A stretch of 64,000 bases of DNA from Pelagerythrobacter marinus (lineage in GTDB: Bacteria > Pseudomonadota > Alphaproteobacteria > Sphingomonadales > Sphingomonadaceae), in the NCBI RefSeq assembly GCF_009827515.1, contig NZ_WTYO01000005.1, forward strand, positions 186,001 through 250,000, in the 5' to 3' direction. Every line of letters begins with the position of its first letter. Position 1 is the stretch's first letter. The notes beneath the pieces are model-generated. The model saw only the letters and a program-made list of their open reading frames with translations. It did not search any database and had not been told where the DNA came from. The position numbers were made by a program, and so were the translations under genes. Below are positions 1-10,649 of this stretch, in pieces.

Positions 1-540
1 CATGAACTTCAGATCGCCCATCGCATCGCGAAACACGCGGCGCAGCGCGGTTTCCGCCTCCGGCCCCTGGACCGCCAGCAGGGCCTGGTCTTCCAGGTGG
101 GTGAGAGTGATCTCGTCGGGCAGGTGCTCGCGCAAGTGGGCGATATCGTCCCACTTGGTCGCGCCGTTGACGACCAGGTAATAGGTCGGCTCGCCCCCTT
201 CGGCGGTAACGTTGGTCACCATCAGGTCGTCGAGAATGCCGCCGTTCGCGTCCAGCAGCAGCGAATAGCGCAGGCGCCCGGGCTTCAGCGCGGCGATGTC
301 GCCGGGCAGCAAGGCCTCGAGCGCATCGGCCGCCCCCTCGCCGCTGACGAGGAGCTGGCCCATGTGGCTGACATCGAACAGGCCGGCATGGCTGCGGGTC
401 CATTCGTGTTCGGCCACGATCCCTTCGTACTGGATCGGCATCTCGTAACCCGCGAAAGGCACCATGCGTGCGCCCTGTGCCCTGTGCCAGGCATCGAGCG
501 GCAGCTTCGCCGGATCGGTATGGTCTTCGGATTCGCTCAT
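1..540 (-). CDS. gcvT: Glycine cleavage system T protein (aminomethyltransferase), 3' end cut by window edge
   Basis: The minus-strand frame opens at ATG 540 and stays open for 180 codons to the window edge, so only the N-terminal part is visible. It begins MSESEDHTDPAKLPLDAWH and carries the T-protein signatures GARMVPFAGYEMPIQY and LFDVSHMGQL near residues 25-65, which form part of the folate-binding fold. The enzyme transfers the methylene unit from the aminomethyl-lipoyl H protein to tetrahydrofolate, releasing ammonia. A tandem glycine riboswitch lies about 65 nt upstream on the same strand, which independently supports the call and implies glycine-induced expression. The metH half-gene lies upstream on the same strand but is separated by the riboswitch, so gcvT probably has its own regulated transcript. 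Other gcv genes would lie beyond the left edge. Confidence 0.95.
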   Translation of the reverse strand, partial: MSESEDHTDPAKLPLDAWHRAQGARMVPFAGYEMPIQYEGIVAEHEWTRSHAGLFDVSHMGQLLVSGEGAADALEALLPGDIAALKPGRLRYSLLLDANGGILDDLMVTNVTAEGGEPTYYLVVNGATKWDDIAHLREHLPDEITLTHLEDQALLAVQGPEAETALRRVFRDAMGDLKFM

Positions 541-602
541 CTCTTGCCCCGACTGGCGTGACGACGCTTCGCCGCGACGCGCCCTTTCACCTGCCCCCTC
601 TG

Positions 603-770
603 TCGGGAAACCTGAGAGCTTGGCCGGCGCGCCGGCTTACACCTTCGGTGGCCCTGCCGGGGCAGGGCGCTTTCCAGAGTGTCGTCCGGCGCGCGGTCCG
701 GGTGCCTGAGAGTTTCCGGGGCGGTTGCTCCTTCGGCGTCGCGGACCGGCCGGCCCGCGAACTCTCCCGC
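603..770 (-). promoter_or_regulatory. Tandem glycine riboswitch upstream of gcvT
   Basis: Read on the minus strand there are two successive glycine-aptamer-like modules. The first runs from GGGAGAGT (768-761) through CGCCGAAGGAGCAA (about 737-724) to CTCTCAGGCA (712-703). The second runs from GACACTCTGG (683-674) through CACCGAAGGTG (about 650-640) to CTCTCAGGTTTCCC (618-605). The CCGAAGG element and the closing CTCTCAGG are hallmark glycine-aptamer segments, and two aptamers in tandem before gcvT is the classic arrangement. The linker between modules is about 20 nt. I see no intrinsic terminator between aptamer II and the gcvT start, so control may act on translation. The module boundaries are estimated by eye. 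Confidence 0.9.
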
Positions 771-778
771 GCGACGTT

Positions 779-800
779 ACCGGGGAATCGCTCCCCCGGT
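779..800 (-). terminator. Short hairpin after the metH stop
   Basis: ACCGGGG (779-785) pairs perfectly with CCCCGGT (794-800) across an 8-nt loop, just past the metH stop on the minus strand and before the riboswitch. There is no T tract, so this could be a weak terminator, a processing hairpin or an incidental structure. Confidence 0.3.
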
Positions 801-836
801 CGACGGATCATTCCCTGCGCGATCCCGGCGCCACGG

Positions 837-3448
<2,612 letters not shown>

Positions 3449-3452
<4 letters not shown>

Positions 3453-3967
3453 TGGCCCGCGCCCTCCAGCTCGCGCGCCATGACGACATCGTCGTACAGC
3501 TTGCCGCCGACGTCGAACCGGCGCGTGCCGATCCGGGCGAAGCCGCGCCCGCCGTAGAAGGCGATCGCGCGCGCATTGTCCGCCTTGACCCCCAGCAGGA
3601 GCCGTTCGTGCCCCCGCGCCGCGCCAAGGACGGCATCGAACAGGTCGCGCGCGACCCCGCTGCCGTGGAAGCGCGAGAGGAGATAGATCCGCTTGAGTTC
3701 CACGTCGCCGGCGCGCGCCGCCTCGAGTTCGGGCCGGGCGAGGAGCGCATAGCCGACCGGCGCGCCGTCCAGCTCCGCCAGCCAGGCGCGCGCGCCGCCA
3801 TCGAGGTAGGCGCGATAGGCCGCGGCCGAATGGCGCGTGCGGCAATGTTCGATCAGCGCGCCGCCGTCGAGGACGCCGGCGAAGGTCTCGAGGAACGTCG
3901 CCGCCCCGACGATCGCCAGGGTTTCGATATCGGCCGGTCCGGCCTCGCGGATGATACAGTCGTGCAT
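3449..3967 (-). CDS. GNAT-family N-acetyltransferase
   Basis: This 172-residue protein starts [20 protein letters not shown] and shows the GNAT pattern: an N-terminal REAGPADI strand-helix, a central [23 protein letters not shown] segment resembling the acetyl-CoA pyrophosphate loop (R/Q-x-x-G-x-G/A), and a C-terminal [13 protein letters not shown] motif. The substrate cannot be told; the overall pattern resembles ribosomal-protein or small-amine acetyltransferases of the RimI type. It lies in the methionine operon between the two halves of metH, 5 bp after the first half and overlapping the second by 4 bases, so the three genes are almost certainly co-transcribed. The ATG at 3967 is preferred because the upstream reading is the shadow of metH. 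Confidence 0.85.
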
Positions 3968-3972
3968 GGTCT

Positions 3973-5019
3973 CTATGCCGCGATCGAGAAAGGTTCGAGA
4001 CCGGCGAGCCGCATCTTCGTGTCGCGGGCCGGGATCGCGCGCGGGGCAAGCCCTTCCACCGCGGCGGCAATGGCCGCGATATGCTCGGGCGTCGAACCGC
4101 AGCAGCCGCCCAGGATATTGGCCCGCCCGTTTTCCGCCCAGCCCCTGACCAGCGCGGCCGTCGTCTCGGGCGCCTCGTCGTATTCGCCCAGTTCGTTGGG
4201 CAGGCCGGCGTTGGGATAGGCCATCAGCAGGGTATCGGCGATGCCCGAGAGCAACTGGACATGCGGCCGCAGCTGTTCGGCGCCGAAGCTGCAGTTGAGC
4301 CCGATCGTCGCCGGGTTGGCATGGCGCACCGCATACCAGAACGCCTCGACCGTGTGCCCCGACAGGTTGCGCCCCGAAAGGTCGGTCAGCGTCATCGACA
4401 GCATGATCGGCACGTCGCGCCCCAGCTCGCGCTCCAGCCGGCGCACGGCCATGATCCCGGCCTTGGCATTGAGCGTGTCGAAGATCGTCTCGATCAGGAT
4501 GAAGTCGGCCCCGCCCGCGACCAGCGCGGCGGCCTGTTCGCGATAGACCTCGGTCAGGAAATCGAAGTCGATCTCGCGAAAGCCCGGGTCTTCGACATCG
4601 GGGCTGAGCGAGAGCGTCTTGTTCGTCGGCCCGATCGCGCCGGCGACGAAGCGCGGCCGGCCGTCGGCCTGCTCGAACTCGTCGGCCAGGCCGCGCGCGA
4701 TGCGGGCGGAGGCGACGTTGATCGCCTCCACCTGCGATTCGGCCGCGTAGTCCGCCTGGCTGATGCGGTTGGCGGAGAAGGTATTGGTCGAAACGATGTC
4801 CGACCCGGCCTGGAGATAGGCGCGGGTGATGTCGGCGATCACGTCGGGCCGGGTCAGGGCGAGGATGTCGTTGTTGCCCTTCTGGTCGGCAGCGAGGCCG
4901 AGCGAGCCGGCATAGTCCGCCTCCTCCAGCGAGCGGGCCTGGATCTGGGTGCCGAAGGCGCCGTCGAAGATCAGGATTCGGCGGGCCGCCTCGGCCGCGA
5001 GGCGTTCGCGCGCGCTCAT
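3973..5019 (-). CDS. metH: Methionine synthase, N-terminal half (homocysteine S-methyltransferase module)
   Basis: A 348-residue protein corresponding to the homocysteine-binding (beta/alpha)8 barrel of MetH. It begins [20 protein letters not shown] and carries the three zinc-ligand cysteines expected in this family: Cys243 in GLNCSFG and Cys306-Cys307 in [10 protein letters not shown]. It supplies zinc-activated homocysteine to the cobalamin half encoded downstream. Ending at about residue 348 with no pterin domain is characteristic of the split form. The start ATG (5019-5017) overlaps the metF stop by 4 bases. The two halves must assemble in trans; nothing suggests a frameshift, because each has clean ends and a third gene lies between them. 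Confidence 0.95.
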   Translation of the reverse strand: MSARERLAAEAARRILIFDGAFGTQIQARSLEEADYAGSLGLAADQKGNNDILALTRPDVIADITRAYLQAGSDIVSTNTFSANRISQADYAAESQVEAINVASARIARGLADEFEQADGRPRFVAGAIGPTNKTLSLSPDVEDPGFREIDFDFLTEVYREQAAALVAGGADFILIETIFDTLNAKAGIMAVRRLERELGRDVPIMLSMTLTDLSGRNLSGHTVEAFWYAVRHANPATIGLNCSFGAEQLRPHVQLLSGIADTLLMAYPNAGLPNELGEYDEAPETTAALVRGWAENGRANILGGCCGSTPEHIAAIAAAVEGLAPRAIPARDTKMRLAGLEPFSIAA

Positions 5020-5945
5020 CGCCCACCTCCGCCGGGGCGCAGGCCGAGCATGTGGCAGATGGCATAGCTCAGCTCGGCGCGGTTGAGGGTGTAGAAGTGG
5101 AACTGGCGCACCCCGCCGGCATAGAGCCGCCGGCACAGCTCGGCCGCGATCGTGGCCGACACCAGCTGGCGCGCGGCGGGCCGTTCGTCGAGGCCCTCGA
5201 ACAGCCCGGCCATCCAACCCGGGATCGCCGTGCCGCACAGTGTCGCCATGCGCTGGACGCTGGCGAAGCTCATCACCGGCATCACGCCGGGCACGATCTC
5301 GCCGTCGATCCCGGCGGCCACGGCCCTGTCGCGAAAACGGAAGAAGCATTCCGGTTCGAAGAAGAACTGCGTGATCGCGCGGGTCGCCCCGGCGTCGAAC
5401 TTGCGCTTCAGGTTGTCGAGATCGGCCGCGGCGTCGCGCGCGTCGGGATGAACCTCGGGATAGGCGGCGACCGAGATCTCGAACGGCGCGACGGCCTTCA
5501 GGCCGGCGGTCAGCTCCGCGGCATTGGCATAGCCGCCCGGATGGGGGGCATAGTGCGACTGGCCATCGGGCGGATCGCCGCGCAGGGCGACGACGTGGCG
5601 TATCCCGCTGTCCCAGTAATGCCGCGCGATATCGTCGATTTCCTCGCGCGTCGCCTCGACGCAGGTCAGGTGCGCGGCGGCCGGGATATGCGCTTCCCGG
5701 CTGATGCGCACGACCTGTTCGTGCGTGCGTTCGCGCGTCGTGCCGCCGGCGCCATAAGTCACCGAGACGAAGCGCGGCCCCAGCGGCGCAAGCGTCTGGA
5801 CGCTGTCCCACAGCGTCTGGGCCATTTTCTCGGTCTTGGGCGGGAAGAATTCGAACGACACGTCGATATCGCCCGCAAGGCCGGAGAAAAGCGGCGCGTC
5901 GAGCGCCGTGCGCGCTTCCTGCATCTGATCGAAAGTCGGGCTCAT
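5016..5945 (-). CDS. metF: 5,10-methylenetetrahydrofolate reductase
   Basis: A 309-residue flavoprotein of normal bacterial MetF length. Diagnostic segments are FEFFPPKTEKM near the N-terminus, SVTYGAGGTTRERT, the folate/FAD site VALRGDPP, ITQFFFEPE, and the C-terminal FHFYTLNRAEL. It reduces methylene-THF to methyl-THF, the methyl donor for the split MetH encoded immediately downstream. The ATG at 5945 overlaps the stop of the ArsR-methyltransferase gene (ATGA), and its own stop overlaps the start of the first metH half. Together this gives a tightly coupled operon for methionine regeneration. Confidence 0.96.
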   Translation of the reverse strand: MSPTFDQMQEARTALDAPLFSGLAGDIDVSFEFFPPKTEKMAQTLWDSVQTLAPLGPRFVSVTYGAGGTTRERTHEQVVRISREAHIPAAAHLTCVEATREEIDDIARHYWDSGIRHVVALRGDPPDGQSHYAPHPGGYANAAELTAGLKAVAPFEISVAAYPEVHPDARDAAADLDNLKRKFDAGATRAITQFFFEPECFFRFRDRAVAAGIDGEIVPGVMPVMSFASVQRMATLCGTAIPGWMAGLFEGLDERPAARQLVSATIAAELCRRLYAGGVRQFHFYTLNRAELSYAICHMLGLRPGGGGR

Positions 5946-6925
5946 CGGCTGGCCTTCTGGCGGGTACCGACCGGCATGCCGAGGCGCTGGCCGATCCAGA
6001 TCTTGACCACCAGTTCCCCGCCTTCGAGCGCGATCGGCGGAGCAGGGTCGAAGCCGGCCTCCGCCAGCAGCGACGCGATCGCGGCGTCGGTGAAGCCCAG
6101 GCGCACGTGCGCGTGCCGGTCGCGCAGTTCCTCGCGGTCGTGGGCGGCAAAATCTACGATCGCGATCCGCCCGCCGGGCCGGGTGACCCGTGCCGCCTCC
6201 GCCAGCGGGGCGGCAGGGTCCTGCGCGAAGTGGAGCACCTGGTGCAGCAGCACGGTGTCGAACCCGCGCGCGGAAAAAGGCAGGGCGGCGAAATCGCCCT
6301 GGACCAGCTCGACCGCGTCCGACGGCAGGTTCTGCAGCTTGGCGCGGGCGAAGCGCAACATGTCGAGGCTCTTGTCGAGGGCGACGACCCCCTCTGCGCG
6401 TTCGGCGAACAGTTCCGCCATCCGGCCGGTGCCTGTGCCGATGTCGAGCAGGCGGCCGAGCGGCGCATCGCCGAGCGCCTCGACCAGCGCGGCCTCCACC
6501 TGCTCGTCCGGACTGTGCAGCCGGCGCAGTTCGTCCCACACCTCGGCATGGCGCGCGAAATAGGTTTCGGCACTGCTTTCGCGGGCGGCGCGGATCGCGG
6601 CGAGCTGGCGGCGATCGTCGGCGTAGGCGGCGGCGAAATCGGGGTCTTCGCGTTCGGCCGTGGCGAGCAGGCGCGCCACTGCCTCGCCCACCGGGCTGCC
6701 GCGTTCCTTGCCGACGCGGGCGCGCAGGAACACCCAGCTCCCCTCGCGCTGGCGTTCGGCCAGCCCGGCATCGCACAGGATGCCGACATGGCGCGACACG
6801 CGCGGCTGGCTCTGCCCCAGGACTTGCGCGAGTTCGCCGACCGCCAGTTCCATGGCGGAAAGCAGGCGCATGATCCGCAGCCTGGTCGGGTCGGCAAGCG
6901 CCCGCATGATCGTTTCGATACGCAT
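5942..6925 (-). CDS. ArsR-family regulator fused to a SAM-dependent methyltransferase domain (SahR-like)
   Basis: A 327-residue two-domain protein. Residues 1-85 form an ArsR winged helix (ADPTRLRIMRLL, then the recognition helix in SQPRVSRHVGIL). Residues 130-270 form a class I methyltransferase fold with motif I LDIGTGTGRM at 160-169 and an acidic ALDKS strand end. Fusions of this kind occur upstream of methionine-cycle genes; family knowledge suggests the methyltransferase-like domain senses S-adenosylhomocysteine or SAM rather than methylating a substrate, as in SahR regulators. It leads the metF-metH operon and is preceded by a 22-bp palindrome, so it probably represses its own operon. 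The leader between the palindrome and the ATG at 6925 is very short with no clear ribosome site; an internal ATG at 6907 is an alternative start. Confidence 0.88.
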   Translation of the reverse strand: MRIETIMRALADPTRLRIMRLLSAMELAVGELAQVLGQSQPRVSRHVGILCDAGLAERQREGSWVFLRARVGKERGSPVGEAVARLLATAEREDPDFAAAYADDRRQLAAIRAARESSAETYFARHAEVWDELRRLHSPDEQVEAALVEALGDAPLGRLLDIGTGTGRMAELFAERAEGVVALDKSLDMLRFARAKLQNLPSDAVELVQGDFAALPFSARGFDTVLLHQVLHFAQDPAAPLAEAARVTRPGGRIAIVDFAAHDREELRDRHAHVRLGFTDAAIASLLAEAGFDPAPPIALEGGELVVKIWIGQRLGMPVGTRQKASR

Positions 6926-6936
6926 GGTTCGAAACG

Positions 6937-6958
6937 CATATAAAGATATTGTTATATG
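6937..6958. promoter_or_regulatory. 22-bp imperfect palindrome, likely operator of the methionine operon
   Basis: The half-sites CATATAAAGAT and ATTGTTATATG match as an inverted repeat at 9 of 11 positions, in an AT-rich patch within a GC-rich region. It sits 11 bp upstream of the ArsR-methyltransferase ATG. ArsR proteins bind palindromes of this size, and AT-rich sites with an AAAGATAT core are what I would expect for SahR-type regulators. The assignment to this regulator is by position. Confidence 0.7.
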
Positions 6959-6988
6959 TGCAAGCGCCTTGCGAAACCGGTGTCCGCG

Positions 6989-7624
6989 CTATTCCTGCCG
7001 CGCGATCCGCTGGAGCAGGGCGAGCTGCGCCCGGCCCTGTTCGGTCAGCCGCCAGCTGTCGCCATCGGCCCGCGCGAGCCCGAGCGCGGCGAGCCGGGCA
7101 TGGTCCTGCGCCTCGGCCTCGTCCGCCCCCCGCGGCATGATCCGGCCGTAGCGGCCGCCGTGGTAGATCAGCGGGTCCGCCTCGCTGCGGTCGAAATCCA
7201 CCACTTCGCCGAGGAAGATCGCGTGGTCGCCACCTTCATATTCGAACCGGGCGCGGCAGCCGAACCGCGCGGCGTAGCCTTCGATCAGCGGCGCGCCCTC
7301 GGGCCCGTCGGTCACCGTCAGGCCGGCGAACTTGTCCACCCCGCGGCGGGCGAAGCGATCGGACATGTCCTGCTGGTCGCAGGCGAGGACATGGACCGCC
7401 CAGGCGGTCGCGTCGCGAAATGCCGGCAGGCTGGCGCTGCCGAGCGAGAGGCTCCACAGCACCATCGGCGGATCGAGCGAGACGGAATTGAAGCTGTTGG
7501 CCGTCAGCCCGACGGGCCTGCCTTCGCCATCGCGCGCGGTGACGATCGTCACCCCCGTCACGAAACTGCCGAGGGCGTTGCGAAAGGCGGTCTTGTCGAT
7601 CACTCGGCTTGCACTAGGGTCCAT
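6989..7624 (-). CDS. Flavin reductase-like protein (RutF/HpaC type) with C-terminal winged-helix tail
   Basis: A 211-residue protein. Residues 8-155 match the flavin reductase-like FMN-binding split-barrel family: FRNALGSFVTGVTIVTA, GLTANSFNSVSLDPPMVLWSL, and a central GCRARFEYEGGDHAIFLGEV. Members supply reduced flavin to two-component monooxygenases or act as oxidoreductases. The last 50 residues (HARLAALGLARADGDSWRLTEQGR) resemble a MarR-like wing, an occasional extension in this family. The ATG at 7624 is chosen because the conserved domain starts a few residues later; earlier in-frame Met codons would add a low-complexity stretch. No partner monooxygenase is adjacent, so the physiological role is open. 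Confidence 0.82.
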   Translation of the reverse strand: MDPSASRVIDKTAFRNALGSFVTGVTIVTARDGEGRPVGLTANSFNSVSLDPPMVLWSLSLGSASLPAFRDATAWAVHVLACDQQDMSDRFARRGVDKFAGLTVTDGPEGAPLIEGYAARFGCRARFEYEGGDHAIFLGEVVDFDRSEADPLIYHGGRYGRIMPRGADEAEAQDHARLAALGLARADGDSWRLTEQGRAQLALLQRIARQE

Positions 7625-7712
7625 CCCCGAAGCTGGCAATGGCCCGCTGCGCCGCCTGCCGCACGGCGGCGGCAGGGCATGGCCGGCATGGAGACGGGAG
7701 AGAATATCCAGC

Positions 7713-9275
7713 ATGGGCGAACCAGCGGAGAATACACCGGTCATCATCGGCGTCGGGCAGGTATCGGAACGGACGAACGATGCAGGCTACCGCGCGCGAT
7801 CGCCGATGGACCTGGCGGGCGATGCCCTGGCCGCCGCAATCGCCGACAGCGGCGTCGACGCCGGCGGGCAGGCGCGGCTCGCGCGGTCGATCGACACGAT
7901 CGGCGCCATTCGCCAGTTCGAGATCTCGCGACCCGACGCCAGCGCGCCCTTCGGCAGGGCCGACAACCCGCCGCGCGCGATCGCCCGCCGGATCGGCGCC
8001 GATCCGGCGCGGGCGATCCTGGAAACGACCGGCGGCCAGACCGGGCAGAACCTGCTGGGCGAGCTGGCCGGCGAGATCGCGGCCGGGCGCAGCGAGGTCG
8101 CGGCGATTGCCGGGGCCGAGGCGATTTCCACCGTGCGCGCCCTGCGCGCCGCGGGCGAGGCGCGCGACTGGAGCGAACACGTCGGCGGCTCGATCGAGGA
8201 TCGCGGCTACGGGCTGGAAAGCCTGTTCGATGCCGAATTGCTGCACCACGGCGCGACCAGCGCGCTGGCGCACTACGCCCTGTTCGAGAATGCCCGCCGC
8301 GCGGAACGCGGCCTTTCGCCGCAGGCCTATCGCCAGGCGATCGGCGATCTCCTGGCGCCCTTCACCCGGGTCGCCGCGGCCAATCCCCACGCTGCCGCGC
8401 CGCGCGCGCGCACCGCGCACGAACTGGCCGCGGTGACGGATCGCAACCGGATCGTCGCCGAACCCTATGCGCGGATGACCGTCGCCCGCGACCAGGTGAA
8501 CCAGGGGGCGGCGGTAATCGTCGCCTCGGCCGGCAAGGCGCGCGCGCTGGGCATTGCCGAAAGCCGCTGGGTCCATGTCCACGCCGTGGCCGCGGCGAGC
8601 GAGCCCGCGCCGATGGAACGCGCCGACCTCGCCCGCAGCCCCGCCTCGATCGCGGCGGTCGAGGCGGCTCTCGGCCGCTGCGGGCGCAGCTTCGACGAGG
8701 TTCGCCATATCGACCTCTACTCCTGCTTCGCGATCCCGGTGTTCAACCTCACCGATCGTTTCGATCTCGCGCCAGGCGACCCGCGCGGACTGACGCTGAC
8801 CGGCGGCCTGCCGTTCTTCGGCGGGCCCGGGAACAACTATTCGACCCACGCGATCGCCGAAGCCGTCGCCCGCGCCCGCGCCATGCCCGGCAGCTATGCG
8901 CTCGTCGGCGCCAACGGCGGGTTCATGAGCAAGTATTCGGCCGCGCTCTATTCGACCGAGCCGGCCGACTGGTCGGGGCACGATCGCACGATCGACCTGC
9001 CGCGACAGCCCGCCGCCGTGCCCAAGGCCGCCGGGGAGCAGGATCGGCTGACCGTCGAGACGTACACGATCGTCGACAGCCCCCCGGGCACCGAGGCCGG
9101 GCCGCGCGCCATCGTCCTGGGGCGGAACGCGGCGGGGGAGCGGATCGCCGCCAATGCCGACCTGGACGATTCCGAAACGCGGGCGTTGTTCGAAGGCGGC
9201 GCGCCCTTCGGCGCCCCGCTCCGGCTCTCGCGCGCGGAGGACGGGCGGACCATCGGCAAGCTCGGCCCTGCCTAA
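7713..9275 (+). CDS. Thiolase-like protein, probably lacking the usual N-terminal catalytic cysteine
   Basis: A 520-residue protein of the thiolase/SCP2-thiolase superfamily. The N-terminal half has VIIGVGQVSERT and a segment TTGGQTGQNLLGELAGEIAAG followed by VAAIAGAEA, where classical thiolases carry the nucleophilic cysteine just before SG; here that position is not cysteine. The C-terminal half has DEVRHIDLYSCFAIPVFNL and GGLPFFGGPGNNYSTHAIAEAV, containing the conserved His and a possible second cysteine. Such proteins are often annotated acetyl-CoA acetyltransferase and are associated with lipid or sterol side-chain degradation; the reaction here is uncertain. The ATG at 7713 has no strong ribosome site. 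It is divergent from the flavin reductase gene. Confidence 0.78.
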   Translation: MGEPAENTPVIIGVGQVSERTNDAGYRARSPMDLAGDALAAAIADSGVDAGGQARLARSIDTIGAIRQFEISRPDASAPFGRADNPPRAIARRIGADPARAILETTGGQTGQNLLGELAGEIAAGRSEVAAIAGAEAISTVRALRAAGEARDWSEHVGGSIEDRGYGLESLFDAELLHHGATSALAHYALFENARRAERGLSPQAYRQAIGDLLAPFTRVAAANPHAAAPRARTAHELAAVTDRNRIVAEPYARMTVARDQVNQGAAVIVASAGKARALGIAESRWVHVHAVAAASEPAPMERADLARSPASIAAVEAALGRCGRSFDEVRHIDLYSCFAIPVFNLTDRFDLAPGDPRGLTLTGGLPFFGGPGNNYSTHAIAEAVARARAMPGSYALVGANGGFMSKYSAALYSTEPADWSGHDRTIDLPRQPAAVPKAAGEQDRLTVETYTIVDSPPGTEAGPRAIVLGRNAAGERIAANADLDDSETRALFEGGAPFGAPLRLSRAEDGRTIGKLGPA

Positions 9276-9296
9276 CGGGGGCGGGCCGCAGCCGGT

Positions 9297-10649
9297 TCAG
9301 TCGCCCGTGAAAAGCGCGCGAACCTGCGCGTAGTCGGGCCACAGCGGATCGCCCCCGTCGCCGCCGAAGCAGGCATCGAGCACGGCCTGCCTACCCTCGC
9401 CCGCCGCCGCGACCAACCTTTCGCCGGCCGGGTCGTCGACGAACCGCGCGTCGCCGAGATGCCAGCGCCAGGCATCGAACGCCTTGCACAGCGCGCCGGG
9501 CACCTGTCCGCGCGCGCAATGCCAGACGGCCGTGTCGAGCCAGCGCTGCGGAATCTTCTGCGTGCCGTCCATCGCGATCTGGTCCAGCCGGTGGCGCAGG
9601 GCCGGGTCGGCGAAGCGCGCCAGCAGGTCGCGCGCATAGGCGGCCAGGTCCTGTCCCGGCGCGGGGTCGAGCGTCGGCATCGCCTCCGCCACCATCAGCC
9701 GTTCGGCCAGTTGGCGAAGGGCCGGGTCGGCCGCGGCCTCGTGCACGTAAGTGTGGCCGGCCCTGAGCCCGCAATAGGCCAGCAGCGAGTGGGCACCGTT
9801 GAGCATGCGCAGCTTGGCCGCCTCGTACGGGGCGACGTCGGCCACCATCTGCACTCCCAGCGCTTCCCAGCGGGGGCGCCCGGCGGCGAAGTCGTCCTCG
9901 ATCACCCATTGGCTGAAGCGTTCGGTGAACACCGCGCCGCGATCTTCCTGTCCCAGCCGTTCCTCGAGCGCCTCCAGGTCGGCGCCGGTCGTGCGCGGCA
10001 CGATCCGGTCCACCATTGTCGACGGACTCGTGCAGTTGTCCTCGAACCAGGCCAGCGCATCGGGTGCGCGCGCGGCGAGCCATTCGCGCACCAGCGCATG
10101 GAGAACTGCGCCATTGCCGGCCAGGTTGTCGCAGGAAAGCAGGGTGATCCCCGCCAGCCCCCCGGCCGCGCGACGCACCAGCGCTTCGCCCAGGACGGGG
10201 TAGAAGCTCTCCTGCGCTCGGTCGTGGTCGAGCCCACCGTCCTCGGCCCGGCAATAGCCCTTCTCGGTCACGGTGAAGCTGACGATCCGGCATTCGGGCG
10301 CGGCGATCCGCCCGATCGCACGCTCGGCATGGGGACGGGCGAAAAGCACTTCCCGCACCGCGCCGATCACGCGGGTCCGCGCGTCCGCCCCCGAACGCTC
10401 GGTCAGGGTATAGAGGCCGTCCTGCGGGGCCAGTTGCCCGGCGACCGTGGGCGAGCGCAGGGTGAGCGCGCCGATCGCCCAGTCGCGGTCGCCCGCGGCC
10501 ATCGCGCGGTCGATGTACCATGCCTGGTGCGCGCGGTGGAATGCGCCGATCCCGAAATGGACCACGCCGATGGCCTGGGCCGCCCGGTCGTAGCCGCACT
10601 GCGCGATCTCGTCCGGCAGCCGGTCCAGCGTGGCGGGGCCGAGCCTCAC
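9297..10649 (-). CDS. Mannitol dehydrogenase family hexuronate reductase (UxuB/UxaB role)
   Basis: A 450-residue NAD-dependent polyol/hexuronate dehydrogenase. Family marks are VVHFGIGAFHRAHQAWY, FTVTEKGYC, LLSCDNLAGNG, SPSTMVDRIVPRTT and KLRMLNGAHSLLAY. By sequence style it looks like fructuronate reductase (UxuB), but it is coupled to uxaC and faces uxaA, with no mannonate dehydratase (uxuA) nearby. In this context the expected step is tagaturonate to altronate. The GTG start at 10649 overlaps the uxaC stop by 4 bases (GTGA), so it is the second gene of a uxaC-reductase operon. Which of the two uronates it prefers cannot be read from the sequence. Confidence 0.88.
   Translation of the reverse strand: MRLGPATLDRLPDEIAQCGYDRAAQAIGVVHFGIGAFHRAHQAWYIDRAMAAGDRDWAIGALTLRSPTVAGQLAPQDGLYTLTERSGADARTRVIGAVREVLFARPHAERAIGRIAAPECRIVSFTVTEKGYCRAEDGGLDHDRAQESFYPVLGEALVRRAAGGLAGITLLSCDNLAGNGAVLHALVREWLAARAPDALAWFEDNCTSPSTMVDRIVPRTTGADLEALEERLGQEDRGAVFTERFSQWVIEDDFAAGRPRWEALGVQMVADVAPYEAAKLRMLNGAHSLLAYCGLRAGHTYVHEAAADPALRQLAERLMVAEAMPTLDPAPGQDLAAYARDLLARFADPALRHRLDQIAMDGTQKIPQRWLDTAVWHCARGQVPGALCKAFDAWRWHLGDARFVDDPAGERLVAAAGEGRQAVLDACFGGDGGDPLWPDYAQVRALFTGD

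Noticed and set aside
6956-9310. 784-residue plus-strand frame
   Set aside because: Overlaps the flavin reductase antisense and the thiolase-like gene in another frame; Arg-rich and without domain signal.
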